Assembly (NCBI GenBank): GCA_036262035.1 | Contig: DATAJS010000005.1 | Location: 36,110-100,109, forward strand | Direction of reading: 5' to 3' | Length of the DNA stretch: 64,000 bases | From: Burkholderiales bacterium | Lineage (GTDB): Bacteria > Pseudomonadota > Gammaproteobacteria > Burkholderiales > SG8-41 | Shown here: positions 23,866-32,621 of the stretch, one piece after another | Numbering within the stretch: position 1 is the first letter of the stretch | How the letters are laid out: each line of letters begins with the position of its first letter | Notes under the pieces: model-generated | Seen by the model: the letters and a program-made list of their open reading frames with translations, nothing else | What the model was told of the DNA's origin: nothing | Databases searched by the model: none | Translations under genes and position numbers: made by a program

Positions 23866-24132
23866 TTAGGGACGCTCCTTGAACGCGCCGACGGGATCGT
23901 CGGCGAGGCTGTCGCTTTCGTGCGGCCCGGCGCTGCCGCGCTCGATATCGGCCGTGCCTTCGCCGGTGCGCGGCACGCCGCCGCGGCGGGATGGCCGGTT
24001 CTCCGTGTCCTGGCCCTGGGAAGAGCCGATGCCGGTCGGGGTGTCCTGATCGCGGGGCTTCGAGCCTTCGGGCTTGCCCGAAAGATTGGTGGTGCTCTGC
24101 TGGCTGTTCTGCTGCTGTTTCGCGTCGGACAT
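23866..24132 (-). CDS. Small hydrophilic, probably disordered protein
   Basis: The 88-residue protein is rich in Gln, Ser, Gly, Asp, Pro and Arg and ends DSLADDPVGAFKERP. It has no hydrophobic core and no known domain. The composition, including an ERGSAG/DIERG type segment, resembles the protein at 14488-14778, and both sit immediately behind -24/-12 elements. A hydrophilin-like stress role is inferred. GGAGA precedes the ATG at 24132. It starts a two-gene unit with 23492-23830. Confidence 0.7.
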   Translation of the reverse strand: MSDAKQQQNSQQSTTNLSGKPEGSKPRDQDTPTGIGSSQGQDTENRPSRRGGVPRTGEGTADIERGSAGPHESDSLADDPVGAFKERP

Positions 24133-24165
24133 GTCTGTCTCCGCAATGGGTTATGCGCGCGCCGG

Positions 24166-24181
24166 TGCAACCGGCATGCCT
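24166..24181 (-). promoter_or_regulatory. Sigma-54 promoter for 24132-23492 genes
   Basis: The minus strand reads AGGCATGCCGGTTGCA: GGCA and TTGCA halves with GG-N10-GC. It lies 34 bp upstream of the start codon, in the gap after the AI-2E permease gene. Confidence 0.68.
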
Positions 24182-24187
24182 CAGGCC

Positions 24188-25339
24188 TCAGGTGTCGGCA
24201 GCGGTCTCCGACGCCTTGCCGCTCACGAACTCGCCGACCGCGCGCAGCGAATCGATGTGATCGCAGAAGATCTTGAGCGTCATCAGGATCGGCACCGCCA
24301 TGAGCGCGCCGACGACGCCCCACAGCCATCCCCACAGCATCATCGACACGAAGACCATGACCGGATTGAGCGTGAGGCTCTTGCCGGTGAGGTACGGCGT
24401 GATGAACTGCCCCTCGATCGTCTCCAGCGAGAAATAGAGCAGCGGCACGAGCAGGATGTCGTGCAGGTCGGAGAAGGTCACGAACGCGACGATGGTGAGC
24501 ACGATGCCGCTCACCGCGGCACCGACGTACGGCACGAAGTTGAACAACGCCACCATCACCCCCCACAACAGCGGGTTCGGCATGCCGAGCAGATGCATCA
24601 GGATCGCGGTCGCGCAGCCCAGGCCGATATTGATGCAGGTGATCGTGAAGAGGTACTGCGCCATCGCGGTCTGTATGGTGCGTGCGACGTTCACCGCTTT
24701 CTTCTTGTCGGTGAGCGTCGGCAACACGCGCACCAGCTTTCTCATGAAGAGATCGCCCGACGCGAGCAGGAACAACAGCAGCACGAGCGTCGCGCCGGCG
24801 GAGATCAGCATCGTCTGGGTGCCGGTCATGATGCGGCTCATGAGATTGGGCTCGCTGGACACCGACACCACCTGGGACTGACGCGGCGCCGGCGCCGCGC
24901 CGACGGTGGTGAGCGCCTCGACCTTCTGCGCGGCGCGGCTCACCTCCTCCATCGACTTCCGGACGTTCCAGAGCTTGCGCTCGATCTGCTCGGTGATCCG
25001 GGGCATCTTGGCGATCCAGTCGCTCGCCGGCTCGAAGAGCTGGTACAGCGCGGTGCCCAGCACCCCGGCGAGCGATAGCACGACGATCGCCGCGCCGACG
25101 GGCTCGGGTATGGCGATGCGCTTCAGCGCGCGAACCGCGGGATAGAGGATGAGCGAGAGCAGGATCGCCAGCACGATCGGCAGCAGGAACGATCGCGCGA
25201 AGTAAAACGTATAGAACAGCGCGAGAATGAACAGTCCCTTGACCGCGACCGCGGGCGTGCCGGACAGCGTCGCGTCGACGTGCGCCTCGGCGGGCGGCTC
25301 GGGCTGGAGCAGGTGCTCCATGTGAGTGGGATCGTTCAT
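24188..25339 (-). CDS. AI-2E/PerM-family membrane transporter
   Basis: The 383-residue inner-membrane protein has about eight helices. N-terminal hairpins (VKGLFILALFYTFYFARSFLLPIVLAILLSL) are followed by a long soluble segment (about 95-165) and the conserved C-terminal block (LFNFVPYVGAAVSGIVL, LEGQFITPYLTGKSLTLNPVMVFVSMMLWGWLWG). Family members export AI-2 or act as ion antiporters, so the substrate here is open. ATG at 25339 is adopted, but the sigma-54 element at 25354 would leave almost no leader; the ATG at 25321 would fit that transcript better. It diverges from the M48 lipoprotein gene. Confidence 0.9.
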   Translation of the reverse strand: MNDPTHMEHLLQPEPPAEAHVDATLSGTPAVAVKGLFILALFYTFYFARSFLLPIVLAILLSLILYPAVRALKRIAIPEPVGAAIVVLSLAGVLGTALYQLFEPASDWIAKMPRITEQIERKLWNVRKSMEEVSRAAQKVEALTTVGAAPAPRQSQVVSVSSEPNLMSRIMTGTQTMLISAGATLVLLLFLLASGDLFMRKLVRVLPTLTDKKKAVNVARTIQTAMAQYLFTITCINIGLGCATAILMHLLGMPNPLLWGVMVALFNFVPYVGAAVSGIVLTIVAFVTFSDLHDILLVPLLYFSLETIEGQFITPYLTGKSLTLNPVMVFVSMMLWGWLWGVVGALMAVPILMTLKIFCDHIDSLRAVGEFVSGKASETAADT

Positions 25340-25353
25340 CCTGAAACGCCGTC

Positions 25354-25369
25354 TGCAAGGCCCATGCCC
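25354..25369 (-). promoter_or_regulatory. Sigma-54 promoter of the AI-2E permease
   Basis: The minus strand reads GGGCATGGGCCTTGCA: GGCA and TTGCA with correct spacing. Predicted transcription starts near 25343, very close to the annotated ATG. Confidence 0.62.
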
Positions 25370-25374
25370 CGGAT

Positions 25375-25390
25375 GGGAACAGTGCTTGCC
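25375..25390 (+). promoter_or_regulatory. Weak -24/-12 candidate upstream of the M48 gene
   Basis: GGGAACAGTGCTTGCC keeps GG-N10-GC and TTGC but lacks CAC after GG and the final A/T. It is divergent to the element at 25354. Listed because of its position. Confidence 0.35.
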
Positions 25391-25455
25391 TTGCGAGCCG
25401 GTGTCAATGATGACCGACGCCTGCGTGCACTAATACGTCGATCGGAGAATCCGTC

Positions 25456-26256
25456 ATGAGAATCCTCTTTGCCGTCGTCCTTACCGCGCTGCTCGCCGCG
25501 TGCGAAACCGTCCAGACGACTCAGCCGGGCACCGTCGGCGTCGACCGCAGCCAGCGCTTCATGGTGTCGAGCCAGGAAGTCGACCAGGCCGCCGCGCAGG
25601 AATACCAGAAGGTGCTCGCGGACGCGCGCACGAAAGGCGTCCTCGACCGTGACGCGCGCAACGTCCAGCGGGTGCGCAATGTCGCTTCGCGCCTGATCCC
25701 GCATACCGCCGCTTTCCGCTCGGATGCTCCGAAGTGGGCGTGGGAGACCCACGTCATCACCGACCCGCAGCTCAACGCGTGGGCGATGCCCGGCGGCAAG
25801 ATGGTCGTCTATACCGGGCTCATCGATAAGCTCCAGCTCACCGACGACGAGCTCGCGGCGATCATGGGCCACGAGATCTCGCACTCGCTGCGCGAGCACG
25901 CGCGCGAGCGCATCTCGCAGGAGCAGGCGAGCGGGCTCCTCGTGGGGATCGGCAGCGCGCTGCTCGGCCTCGGCGAAGTCGGCCAGGGCCTCGCCAACGC
26001 CGTGGCGCAGGTCACGTTCACGCTGCCCCACTCGCGCGAGCAGGAGACCGAAGCCGACCGGCTGGGCGTCGAGCTCGCTGCGCGCGCGGGCTACGATCCG
26101 CACGCCGCGGTGAGCGTGTGGCAGAAGATGCTGCAGGCGGGCAACAGCGGCGGGCCGCAGTTCCTGTCGACGCACCCCTCGCCCGCGACGCGCCTGCAGG
26201 ATCTCAAGGTCTACGCCGATCGCGTGATGCCGCTCTACCAGCAGGCCCGGCGCTAG
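25456..26256 (+). CDS. M48-family zinc metallopeptidase lipoprotein
   Basis: The 266-residue protein has a lipoprotein signal (LTALLAAC, Cys16) and an M48 peptidase domain with HEISH at 139-143 and the third zinc ligand in EADRLG near 199. The active-site region MPGGKMVVYTGLID is typical of LoiP/YggG and BepA-type periplasmic proteases that degrade damaged or misassembled envelope proteins. ATG at 25456 directly precedes the signal peptide. UdgX follows 31 bp downstream on the same strand. A role in envelope quality control is inferred from the family. Confidence 0.92.
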   Translation: MRILFAVVLTALLAACETVQTTQPGTVGVDRSQRFMVSSQEVDQAAAQEYQKVLADARTKGVLDRDARNVQRVRNVASRLIPHTAAFRSDAPKWAWETHVITDPQLNAWAMPGGKMVVYTGLIDKLQLTDDELAAIMGHEISHSLREHARERISQEQASGLLVGIGSALLGLGEVGQGLANAVAQVTFTLPHSREQETEADRLGVELAARAGYDPHAAVSVWQKMLQAGNSGGPQFLSTHPSPATRLQDLKVYADRVMPLYQQARR

Positions 26257-26287
26257 GCGCGCGGTTCGGATACGGAGACGGGGACTC

Positions 26288-26911
26288 GTGGCGGCGAGCA
26301 CGGTGACCGTTGCGGCCCCGCCGCACACGCACTCGCTCACCAGGCTGAAGAGCGCGGCCGCCGGGTGCCGCGCATGCCCCTTGTGGCGCACCGGCACGCA
26401 GACGGTGTTCGGCGAAGGCGGCTCTCACGCGCCGCTGCTGGTCGTCGGCGAGCAGCCCGGCGATCGCGAGGACATCGAAGGCCATCCGTTCGTCGGTCCC
26501 GCCGGCAGGCTCCTCGACCGCGCGCTGGAGGCGACCGGCGTGCCGCGCGAGGACGTGTACATCACCAACGCGGTCAAGCACTTCAAGTGGGAGCCGCGCG
26601 GCAAGCGGCGGCTGCACAAGACGCCGGCCCAGCGCGAGATCGAAGCGTGCCTGCCGTGGCTCGAGGCCGAGGTCGCGGCGGTCGAGCCGAAAGTCGTGCT
26701 CTGCATGGGCGCGACCGCGGCGCGCGCGGTCATGGGGGGCAAGGTGCGGGTGACCGAGACGCGCGGTCACCCGCTCAAGTCACCGCTCGGCAAGGACGTG
26801 GTGATCACCATCCACCCCGCGTACATCCTGAGGCTGCGCACCGGCGCCGAGGAAGCCTTCGCGCTGTTCGTGAACGACGTGCAGCAGGCGGCGAAGCTCG
26901 CGGGCTATTAA
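26288..26911 (+). CDS. udgX: UdgX-type uracil-DNA glycosylase superfamily protein
   Basis: The 207-residue protein belongs to the family 4-like uracil-DNA glycosylases with a [4Fe-4S] cluster: Cys27 and Cys30 (CRACPLW), Cys121 and Cys139. The active-site motif is GEQPGDREDIEGHPFVGPAGR (split: GEQPGD at 54, GPAGR at 70). It carries the UdgX-specific loop KRRLH at 106-110. In characterised UdgX the corresponding His forms a covalent bond to uracil-containing DNA, so His110 is predicted to do the same. GTG at 26288 is the start. It follows the M48 gene by 31 bp. Confidence 0.9.
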   Translation: MAASTVTVAAPPHTHSLTRLKSAAAGCRACPLWRTGTQTVFGEGGSHAPLLVVGEQPGDREDIEGHPFVGPAGRLLDRALEATGVPREDVYITNAVKHFKWEPRGKRRLHKTPAQREIEACLPWLEAEVAAVEPKVVLCMGATAARAVMGGKVRVTETRGHPLKSPLGKDVVITIHPAYILRLRTGAEEAFALFVNDVQQAAKLAGY

Positions 26912-26923
26912 CCCGCGCCCTCT

Positions 26924-27511
26924 TCAGTCCTTCAGCCCGTGCATGAGGCCGACGAGGTCGTCGGCGTGCTCTTCCTCGGTCGCGAGGATCGATTCCATCA
27001 GCCGGCGCGTCGTCGGGTCCTTGTCGCCGATGTACTGCGCGATCTCGCGATAGCTCTCGATCGCGATGCGCTCCGCCACGAGGTTTTCGCGAATCATGTC
27101 CTTCAATCCGCTGCCCTCGACGTACTGCGCGTGCGAGCGCTGCGCGAGGCCGTCGGGCGAGAAGTCGGGCGCACCGCCGAGCTGCACGATGCGCTGCGCG
27201 ATCTGGTCGGCGTGCCCCTGCTCCTGCTGGGCGTGCTCGAGGAATTCGGCGGCGACCGCTTCGGCGTGTATGCCGTCGGCCATGAAGTAATGACGCTTGT
27301 AGCGCAGGTAGCAGATGATCTCGGTCGCGAGCGCTTCGTTGAGAAGCCTGATCACCTGCTCGCGGTCGGCGTTGTAGCTCGGCGTCACCGCGCCCGATTC
27401 GATGTCCTGGCGCGCGCGTTGACGGATCGTCGCCACGTCGGTGAGCTTGGCGCCCTGGCTCTGCCCCTGCGACGGCGAGCTGCCCTTCAGTGTGTCGGAA
27501 GTCTGCTGCAT
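26924..27511 (-). CDS. Bacterioferritin/ferritin-like di-iron protein
   Basis: The 195-residue protein has a disordered Ser/Gln-rich N-terminus (1-25) followed by a ferritin-like four-helix bundle. Probable iron ligands are Glu64 (LNEALATEI), Glu97 and His100 (EQGH), Glu147 and the EEEH group at 179-182. It resembles the ferritin-like proteins annotated as bacterioferritin in many proteobacteria; iron storage or peroxide protection is inferred. It converges with udgX (12 bp apart) and lies 75 bp downstream of the entericidin gene, possibly within the same sigma-54 transcript. Confidence 0.87.
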   Translation of the reverse strand: MQQTSDTLKGSSPSQGQSQGAKLTDVATIRQRARQDIESGAVTPSYNADREQVIRLLNEALATEIICYLRYKRHYFMADGIHAEAVAAEFLEHAQQEQGHADQIAQRIVQLGGAPDFSPDGLAQRSHAQYVEGSGLKDMIRENLVAERIAIESYREIAQYIGDKDPTTRRLMESILATEEEHADDLVGLMHGLKD

Positions 27512-27586
27512 GATGCCTCTTCCCCGGATAGTCGATGGATGCGCGCACCGCGGCGAGCGCGCCGCAGTGCGTCGCCTGGGTGGACG

Positions 27587-27718
27587 TTACTTGGTGCGTT
27601 CCGCGGCGCCCTGGATCTTTTCGCCGCCGCGCTCGATGTCCTTGCCTGCGCCTTGCATCGTATTGCAGGCGGTCGCGAAGAACGCCAACAGGCAAGCCGC
27701 TATGAGTGCGCGAAACAT
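27587..27718 (-). CDS. Entericidin A/B-family small lipoprotein
   Basis: The 43-residue protein begins MFRALIAACLLAFFATAC, with a lipobox and lipidated Cys18. The classic entericidin end follows (NTMQGAGKDIERGGEKIQ). Entericidins are tiny membrane lipoproteins linked to stationary-phase lysis and stress. AAAGGAG stands six bases before the ATG at 27718 and the stop is TAA at 27587-27589. A divergent pair of -24/-12 elements lies upstream. Assignment is by direct translation and motif. Confidence 0.9.
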   Translation of the reverse strand: MFRALIAACLLAFFATACNTMQGAGKDIERGGEKIQGAAERTK

Positions 27719-27766
27719 GATGATCTCCTTTGAGTTCGGTTAGGGGAGCGGGTCCCACACCGGATT

Positions 27767-27782
27767 AGCAATGGGTATTCCC
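27767..27782 (-). promoter_or_regulatory. Sigma-54 promoter of entericidin gene
   Basis: The minus strand reads GGGAATACCCATTGCT: GG-N10-GC and a perfect TTGCT -12 half; the CAC after GG is not kept. It lies about 50 bp upstream of the start. Confidence 0.5.
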
Positions 27783-27796
27783 ACCGCGCGTGCTTG

Positions 27797-27812
27797 CGGT
27801 ATGCCCTTTGCA
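27797..27812 (+). promoter_or_regulatory. Sigma-54 promoter of the DUF3309-like gene
   Basis: CGGTATGCCCTTTGCA keeps GG, correct spacing and a perfect TTGCA. It stands back to back with the entericidin element, 14 bp apart, and 37 bp before the ATG at 27849. Confidence 0.6.
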
Positions 27813-27848
27813 ACGGGCTCCGCAACACCGTCCTCACAGGGGAATCAC

Positions 27849-28006
27849 ATGACGGTCACCTTGCTCGTCGTTCTCGTCGCGATCGTGCTCGCGCTGGCGC
27901 TCGTCGGCGTGCTGCCGGTGTATTCGTCCAGCCGCAGGTGGGGTATTCGCCCGGAGACATCGTCGCGATCGTCGTCGCGACCGCGGCGCTCGCCGCGCTG
28001 CTCTGA
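27849..28006 (+). pseudogene. DUF3309-like small membrane protein with a -1 frameshift
   Basis: The start ATG with AGGGGAA upstream encodes MTVTLLVVLVAIVLALALVG, then VLPVYSSSRRWG, the usual DUF3309 pattern of a helix followed by LP..S..WGY. After GGGG at 27940-27943 the expected continuation YSPGDIVAIVVATAALAALL and its TGA (28004-28006) are found in another frame. One extra G would restore a normal protein of about 52 residues. The shift could be a sequencing error in a G-run, a real mutation or slippage-based switching. It has its own sigma-54 element. Confidence 0.75.
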
Positions 28007-28024
28007 GCGCCCGCTAGCGGGCGC
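28007..28024 (+). terminator. Hairpin after the DUF3309-like gene
   Basis: GCGCCCGCTAGCGGGCGC is a perfect 18-bp palindrome immediately after the TGA. Only TTCGCTT follows, so the T-tract is weak. Confidence 0.6.
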
Positions 28025-28047
28025 TTCGCTTCCGCGCCGGTAAACGC

Positions 28048-28077
28048 CTCGGAGGGAAACCAAGGTTTCCCTCCGAG
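28048..28077. repeat. GGGAAACC palindrome, copy 3
   Basis: CTCGGAGGGAAACC and GGTTTCCCTCCGAG flank AA, a perfect inverted repeat nearly identical to the copies at 23360 and 23423. It lies between the DUF3309-like gene and the ftsH end. Confidence 0.87.
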
Positions 28078-28115
28078 ACCTCCTTTCCTTCAGCTCGCTT
28101 CGCTCGCTCCACCAC

Positions 28116-29921
<1,806 letters not shown>

Positions 29922-29939
29922 GGTCGAAGAATGAAGAAG

Positions 29940-30045
29940 TGACGGATGAAGCGGTGACGGGTGATGCGGTGACGGGTGGAATCCTAAGTCGTCACCGTTC
30001 CATCCGTCACCGCCGTATCCGTCACCGTTCTCTATCCGTCACTTT
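29940..30045. repeat. Inverted arrays of a 15-bp unit between hsp20 and ftsH
   Basis: Three plus-oriented copies of TGACGGATGAAGCGG-like units (29940-29984) face about three and a half minus-oriented copies (29990-30042, CGTCACCGTTCCATC and similar). The halves can pair into a long hairpin. On the minus strand the units begin TGACGG and start 10 bases after the Hsp20 stop codon, next to a TTTTTT run at about 30043. Confidence 0.82.
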
Positions 30046-30051
30046 TTTGCG

Positions 30052-30996
30052 TCAGGAGGTGTGCTGCACCGGCACCTTCCGCGGCTCCCTGCGCACGCGC
30101 GGAATCCGCACTTCGAGCACGCCGTTGCGCAATATCGCGCGAGCGTTGTCCGCGTCGACGCCTTCGGGCAGCGGAATGCGCCGCGTGAACGAGCCGTAGT
30201 GCAGCTCGCTGCGCCGATGGCCGGGCTCGCTCGCGCGCTCGTCCTGGCGCTCGCCGCGAACGGTGAGATAACCCTCCTCGAGCTCGACCTGGAGATTCGA
30301 TTCCTCGACGCCGGGCACGTCGACGCACACGCGCACCTGGTCGCCGTGCTCGCAGATTTCGACGTTGGGGTTCCACATGAAGCCGGGGACGATGTGCGGC
30401 AGCTTCGCGAGCGGCGTGCCCCGCCAGAGCTGGCCCCATACGCGATCGGCCTGCTGCGCGGCGCTGCGCATGATGGCGAACGGATACTCGGTGGGATGCG
30501 TGAACGCGTGACGCGCGGCGTCGCGCCATTCGGACGCGTAGCGGCGTGCGGTCTCGCCGAGATAGCTGTCGGCGCCGAAGCGCGCCTCGCCCCGATTGAT
30601 GCGCACTTCGCGCGACTGGAGCACGCGCTTGAAAGCCTGCAGCATCTCGTGGACAACGCTGGGCGCGGGCGACGCGGCATCGCCCTGCGCGCAGTCCGCG
30701 TGCACGCCGACCGCGGTGCGCGCGGGCCCGATGGGCTCCGCGGTCACCGCGCCGCTCCACGCAGCGTCGGCGGTGCGCCACTCGACGCGGCGCAGCTCCG
30801 GGTGACGCGTGATGTGGATCTCGACCTCGCGCGGCGATGCGGGCGCGCCGGCGATCACGCGAAACGCATCGTCGGCGATGCGCACCACGCCGGTGACGCC
30901 GGGCAGCTTCTGCAGCACTTCGCCCGGCTGCGACAGCGCTTCGTACACGCTCAAAGCGGGTTGATCGACTTCGAACCTTTGCTGAACGGTGGGCAT
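30052..30996 (-). CDS. Small heat-shock protein (Hsp20) with N-terminal SRPBCC-like domain
   Basis: The 314-residue protein is far longer than the usual 140-180 of Hsp20. Residues ~1-125 resemble the START/SRPBCC cyclase fold (QQRFEVDQPALSVYEALSQPGEVLQKLPGVTGVVRI). A helical linker (about 125-205) leads to an alpha-crystallin domain at ~209-302 (VRVCVDVPGVEESNLQVELEEGYLTVRGER, FTRRIPLPEGVDADNARAILRNGVLEVRIPR). A hydrophobic-ligand domain fused to a holdase chaperone is unusual. ATG at 30996 has AAGAG upstream; a very good sigma-54 element lies 41 bp before it. ftsH follows. Confidence 0.85.
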   Translation of the reverse strand: MPTVQQRFEVDQPALSVYEALSQPGEVLQKLPGVTGVVRIADDAFRVIAGAPASPREVEIHITRHPELRRVEWRTADAAWSGAVTAEPIGPARTAVGVHADCAQGDAASPAPSVVHEMLQAFKRVLQSREVRINRGEARFGADSYLGETARRYASEWRDAARHAFTHPTEYPFAIMRSAAQQADRVWGQLWRGTPLAKLPHIVPGFMWNPNVEICEHGDQVRVCVDVPGVEESNLQVELEEGYLTVRGERQDERASEPGHRRSELHYGSFTRRIPLPEGVDADNARAILRNGVLEVRIPRVRREPRKVPVQHTS

Positions 30997-31036
30997 TTCA
31001 GCTCTTTCTTCAATGGGTTGAAGGTGCAGCGCTCGG

Positions 31037-31052
31037 AGCAAACCGCGTGCCC
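31037..31052 (-). promoter_or_regulatory. Sigma-54 promoter of the Hsp20 fusion gene
   Basis: The minus strand reads GGGCACGCGGTTTGCT: GGCACG and TTTGCT match the consensus at every conserved position except the first T. It lies 41 bp from the start codon. Confidence 0.75.
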
Positions 31053-31142
31053 TTGGGGCATCCTGCGCCGCGCGCGCCGACGTTACAATCGGCGGCTTCG
31101 GACTTGCACGCCACGTCTTCGGCGATCACGACGGATTATTAC

Positions 31143-32141
31143 ATGCACATACTCGTTTGCGGCGGCGCGGGCTACATCGGCTCGCACATGGTGAAGCTCC
31201 TGCTCGCGCGCGGCCATCGCGTCACCGTCTTCGACAATCTGTCCACCGGACACCGCGACGCGGTGCTGGGCGGCGATTTCGAATTCGGCGATCTCGGCGA
31301 CGCGGCCGCGATCGATCGCGTGCTCGGCGCCGCGTCGTTCGACGCGGTCATGCATTTCGCGGCGTTCATACGCGTCGACGAGTCGGTCGCGGAACCGGGC
31401 AAGTACTTCCGCAACAATTTCTCCAATGCGGTCAATCTGCTCGACGCCATGGCGAAGCACGGCGTGCGGCGCTTCATCTTCTCGTCGACCGCCGCGGTTT
31501 ACGGCGAGCCGCGCTACGTGCCGATCGACGAGGCCCACCCGCGCGAGCCGATCAACCCGTACGGATTGTCCAAGCGCATGGTCGAGGACGCGTTGCCGTA
31601 CTACGACGGCGCGTACGGCGTGAAATCGGTGCCGCTGCGTTACTTCAACGCCGCGGGCGCCGATCCCGAAGGCGAGCTCGGCCCGTTCAACGACCGCGTG
31701 ACCAACCTCATCCCGGTCGTGGTGCGCGTCGCGGCCGGTCTGCAATCCGAGCTCAAGGTCTTCGGGACGGACTACCCGACGCCCGACGGCACCGCGGTGC
31801 GCGACTACATCCACGTGACCGACCTGTGCGAGGCGCACCTCGCCGCGCTCGAATATCTGATGGACGGCGGAGACACGCGCGCGTTCAATCTCGGCGTCGG
31901 CCGCGGTTTCACGGTGCAGCAGGTGATCGACGCGGCGCGGCGCGTGACGGGTCGCGATCTGGCAGTGGTCACCGAAGGCCGCAGGCCCGGCGACGCCTCG
32001 GAAGTCATCGCCAACCCCGCGCTCGCCAATCAGGTGTTCGGCTGGAAGGCGCGCTTCGTCGACATCGACGAGATCGTCGCGCACAACTGGGCGTGGCAGT
32101 TGAAGAAGATGGCCGCGCCACCAAACAAAAGCCCCGCCTGA
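31143..32141 (+). CDS. galE: UDP-glucose 4-epimerase
   Basis: The 332-residue extended SDR interconverts UDP-glucose and UDP-galactose. NAD-binding GGAGYIGS is at 7-14, the catalytic SST at about 114-116 and YGLSK at 140-144 (Tyr140, Lys144). The C-terminal substrate region has RYFNAAGADPEGELGP and GTAVRDYIHVTDL. The start ATG at 31143 precedes the Rossmann strand directly. A TACAAT -10-like box occurs at 31084-31089 with no clear -35. It diverges from the Hsp20 gene and may feed the glycan locus downstream, though it is on the opposite strand. Confidence 0.95.
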   Translation: MHILVCGGAGYIGSHMVKLLLARGHRVTVFDNLSTGHRDAVLGGDFEFGDLGDAAAIDRVLGAASFDAVMHFAAFIRVDESVAEPGKYFRNNFSNAVNLLDAMAKHGVRRFIFSSTAAVYGEPRYVPIDEAHPREPINPYGLSKRMVEDALPYYDGAYGVKSVPLRYFNAAGADPEGELGPFNDRVTNLIPVVVRVAAGLQSELKVFGTDYPTPDGTAVRDYIHVTDLCEAHLAALEYLMDGGDTRAFNLGVGRGFTVQQVIDAARRVTGRDLAVVTEGRRPGDASEVIANPALANQVFGWKARFVDIDEIVAHNWAWQLKKMAAPPNKSPA

Positions 32142-32149
32142 GCGGGGCT
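32130..32149. terminator. Hairpin enclosing the galE stop
   Basis: AGCCCCGC (32130-32137) pairs with GCGGGGCT (32142-32149) with CTGA in the loop. AAAA precedes it, giving a T-run on the minus strand, so it can also end the convergent DUF883 transcript. Confidence 0.7.
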
Positions 32150-32169
32150 CGGTCGCGAGCGGCGGGCGG

Positions 32170-32460
32170 TTACCAGAGCCTGCGGTACCACGGCGAGCTT
32201 TCGCGCTCGCCGCCCAGGAGCAGTCCGGCGACCAGACCGATGACCGCGCCGATGCTCGCGGCGTAGATGACCGCCTGGAACGGACGCTCCTGGATGTAAC
32301 CTTCGGCGCCCTCGAGCATTTCGTTCGAGCGCTGCTGCACGCTGCTGTAGGCTGCCTGAAGCCGGCCGCGCGAAGCCTCCATAGCGTTCTGTATGGAGCC
32401 TCCGGGGTTGCCGATCGCCGTGCCGCCGGTCGTCATGGTGTCTTGGGTTTCGCCTTGCAT
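32170..32460 (-). CDS. DUF883/YqjD-type membrane-anchored protein
   Basis: The 96-residue protein has a soluble helix (ASRGRLQAAYSSVQQRSNEMLEGAEGYIQ) and the family signature (ERPFQAVIYAASIGAVIGLVAGLLLG) forming a C-terminal glycine-rich membrane helix, with a short basic end. It is a second relative of the YqjD-like protein at 14159. ATG at 32460 has an excellent AAGGAGG upstream; a -24/-12 element lies about 65 bp before it. It converges with galE. Confidence 0.85.
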   Translation of the reverse strand: MQGETQDTMTTGGTAIGNPGGSIQNAMEASRGRLQAAYSSVQQRSNEMLEGAEGYIQERPFQAVIYAASIGAVIGLVAGLLLGGERESSPWYRRLW

Positions 32461-32524
32461 ACGTGCCTCCTTGCGTAGTTGAAAGCTTTGCGAGCTGTTG
32501 GGAGCGGGTTTCGCGAAGGGACAT

Positions 32525-32540
32525 AGCATCGCGCGTGCCC
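32525..32540 (-). promoter_or_regulatory. Sigma-54 promoter of the DUF883 gene
   Basis: The minus strand reads GGGCACGCGCGATGCT: a perfect GGCACG -24 half and ATGCT at -12, the same deviation as the element at 20788. Confidence 0.55.
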
Positions 32541-32621
32541 GGCTGCGCGCCTTGGCGGGTGCGGCGTTCGACAGGTTACACTAGGCGCCCCCCGCTCTCG
32601 CACCGCATCCGATTTCGCAAT

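Noticed and set aside
29939..30199. Small plus-strand protein [11 protein letters not shown]...
   Set aside because: It is the translation of the 15-bp repeat array running into the antisense of hsp20.
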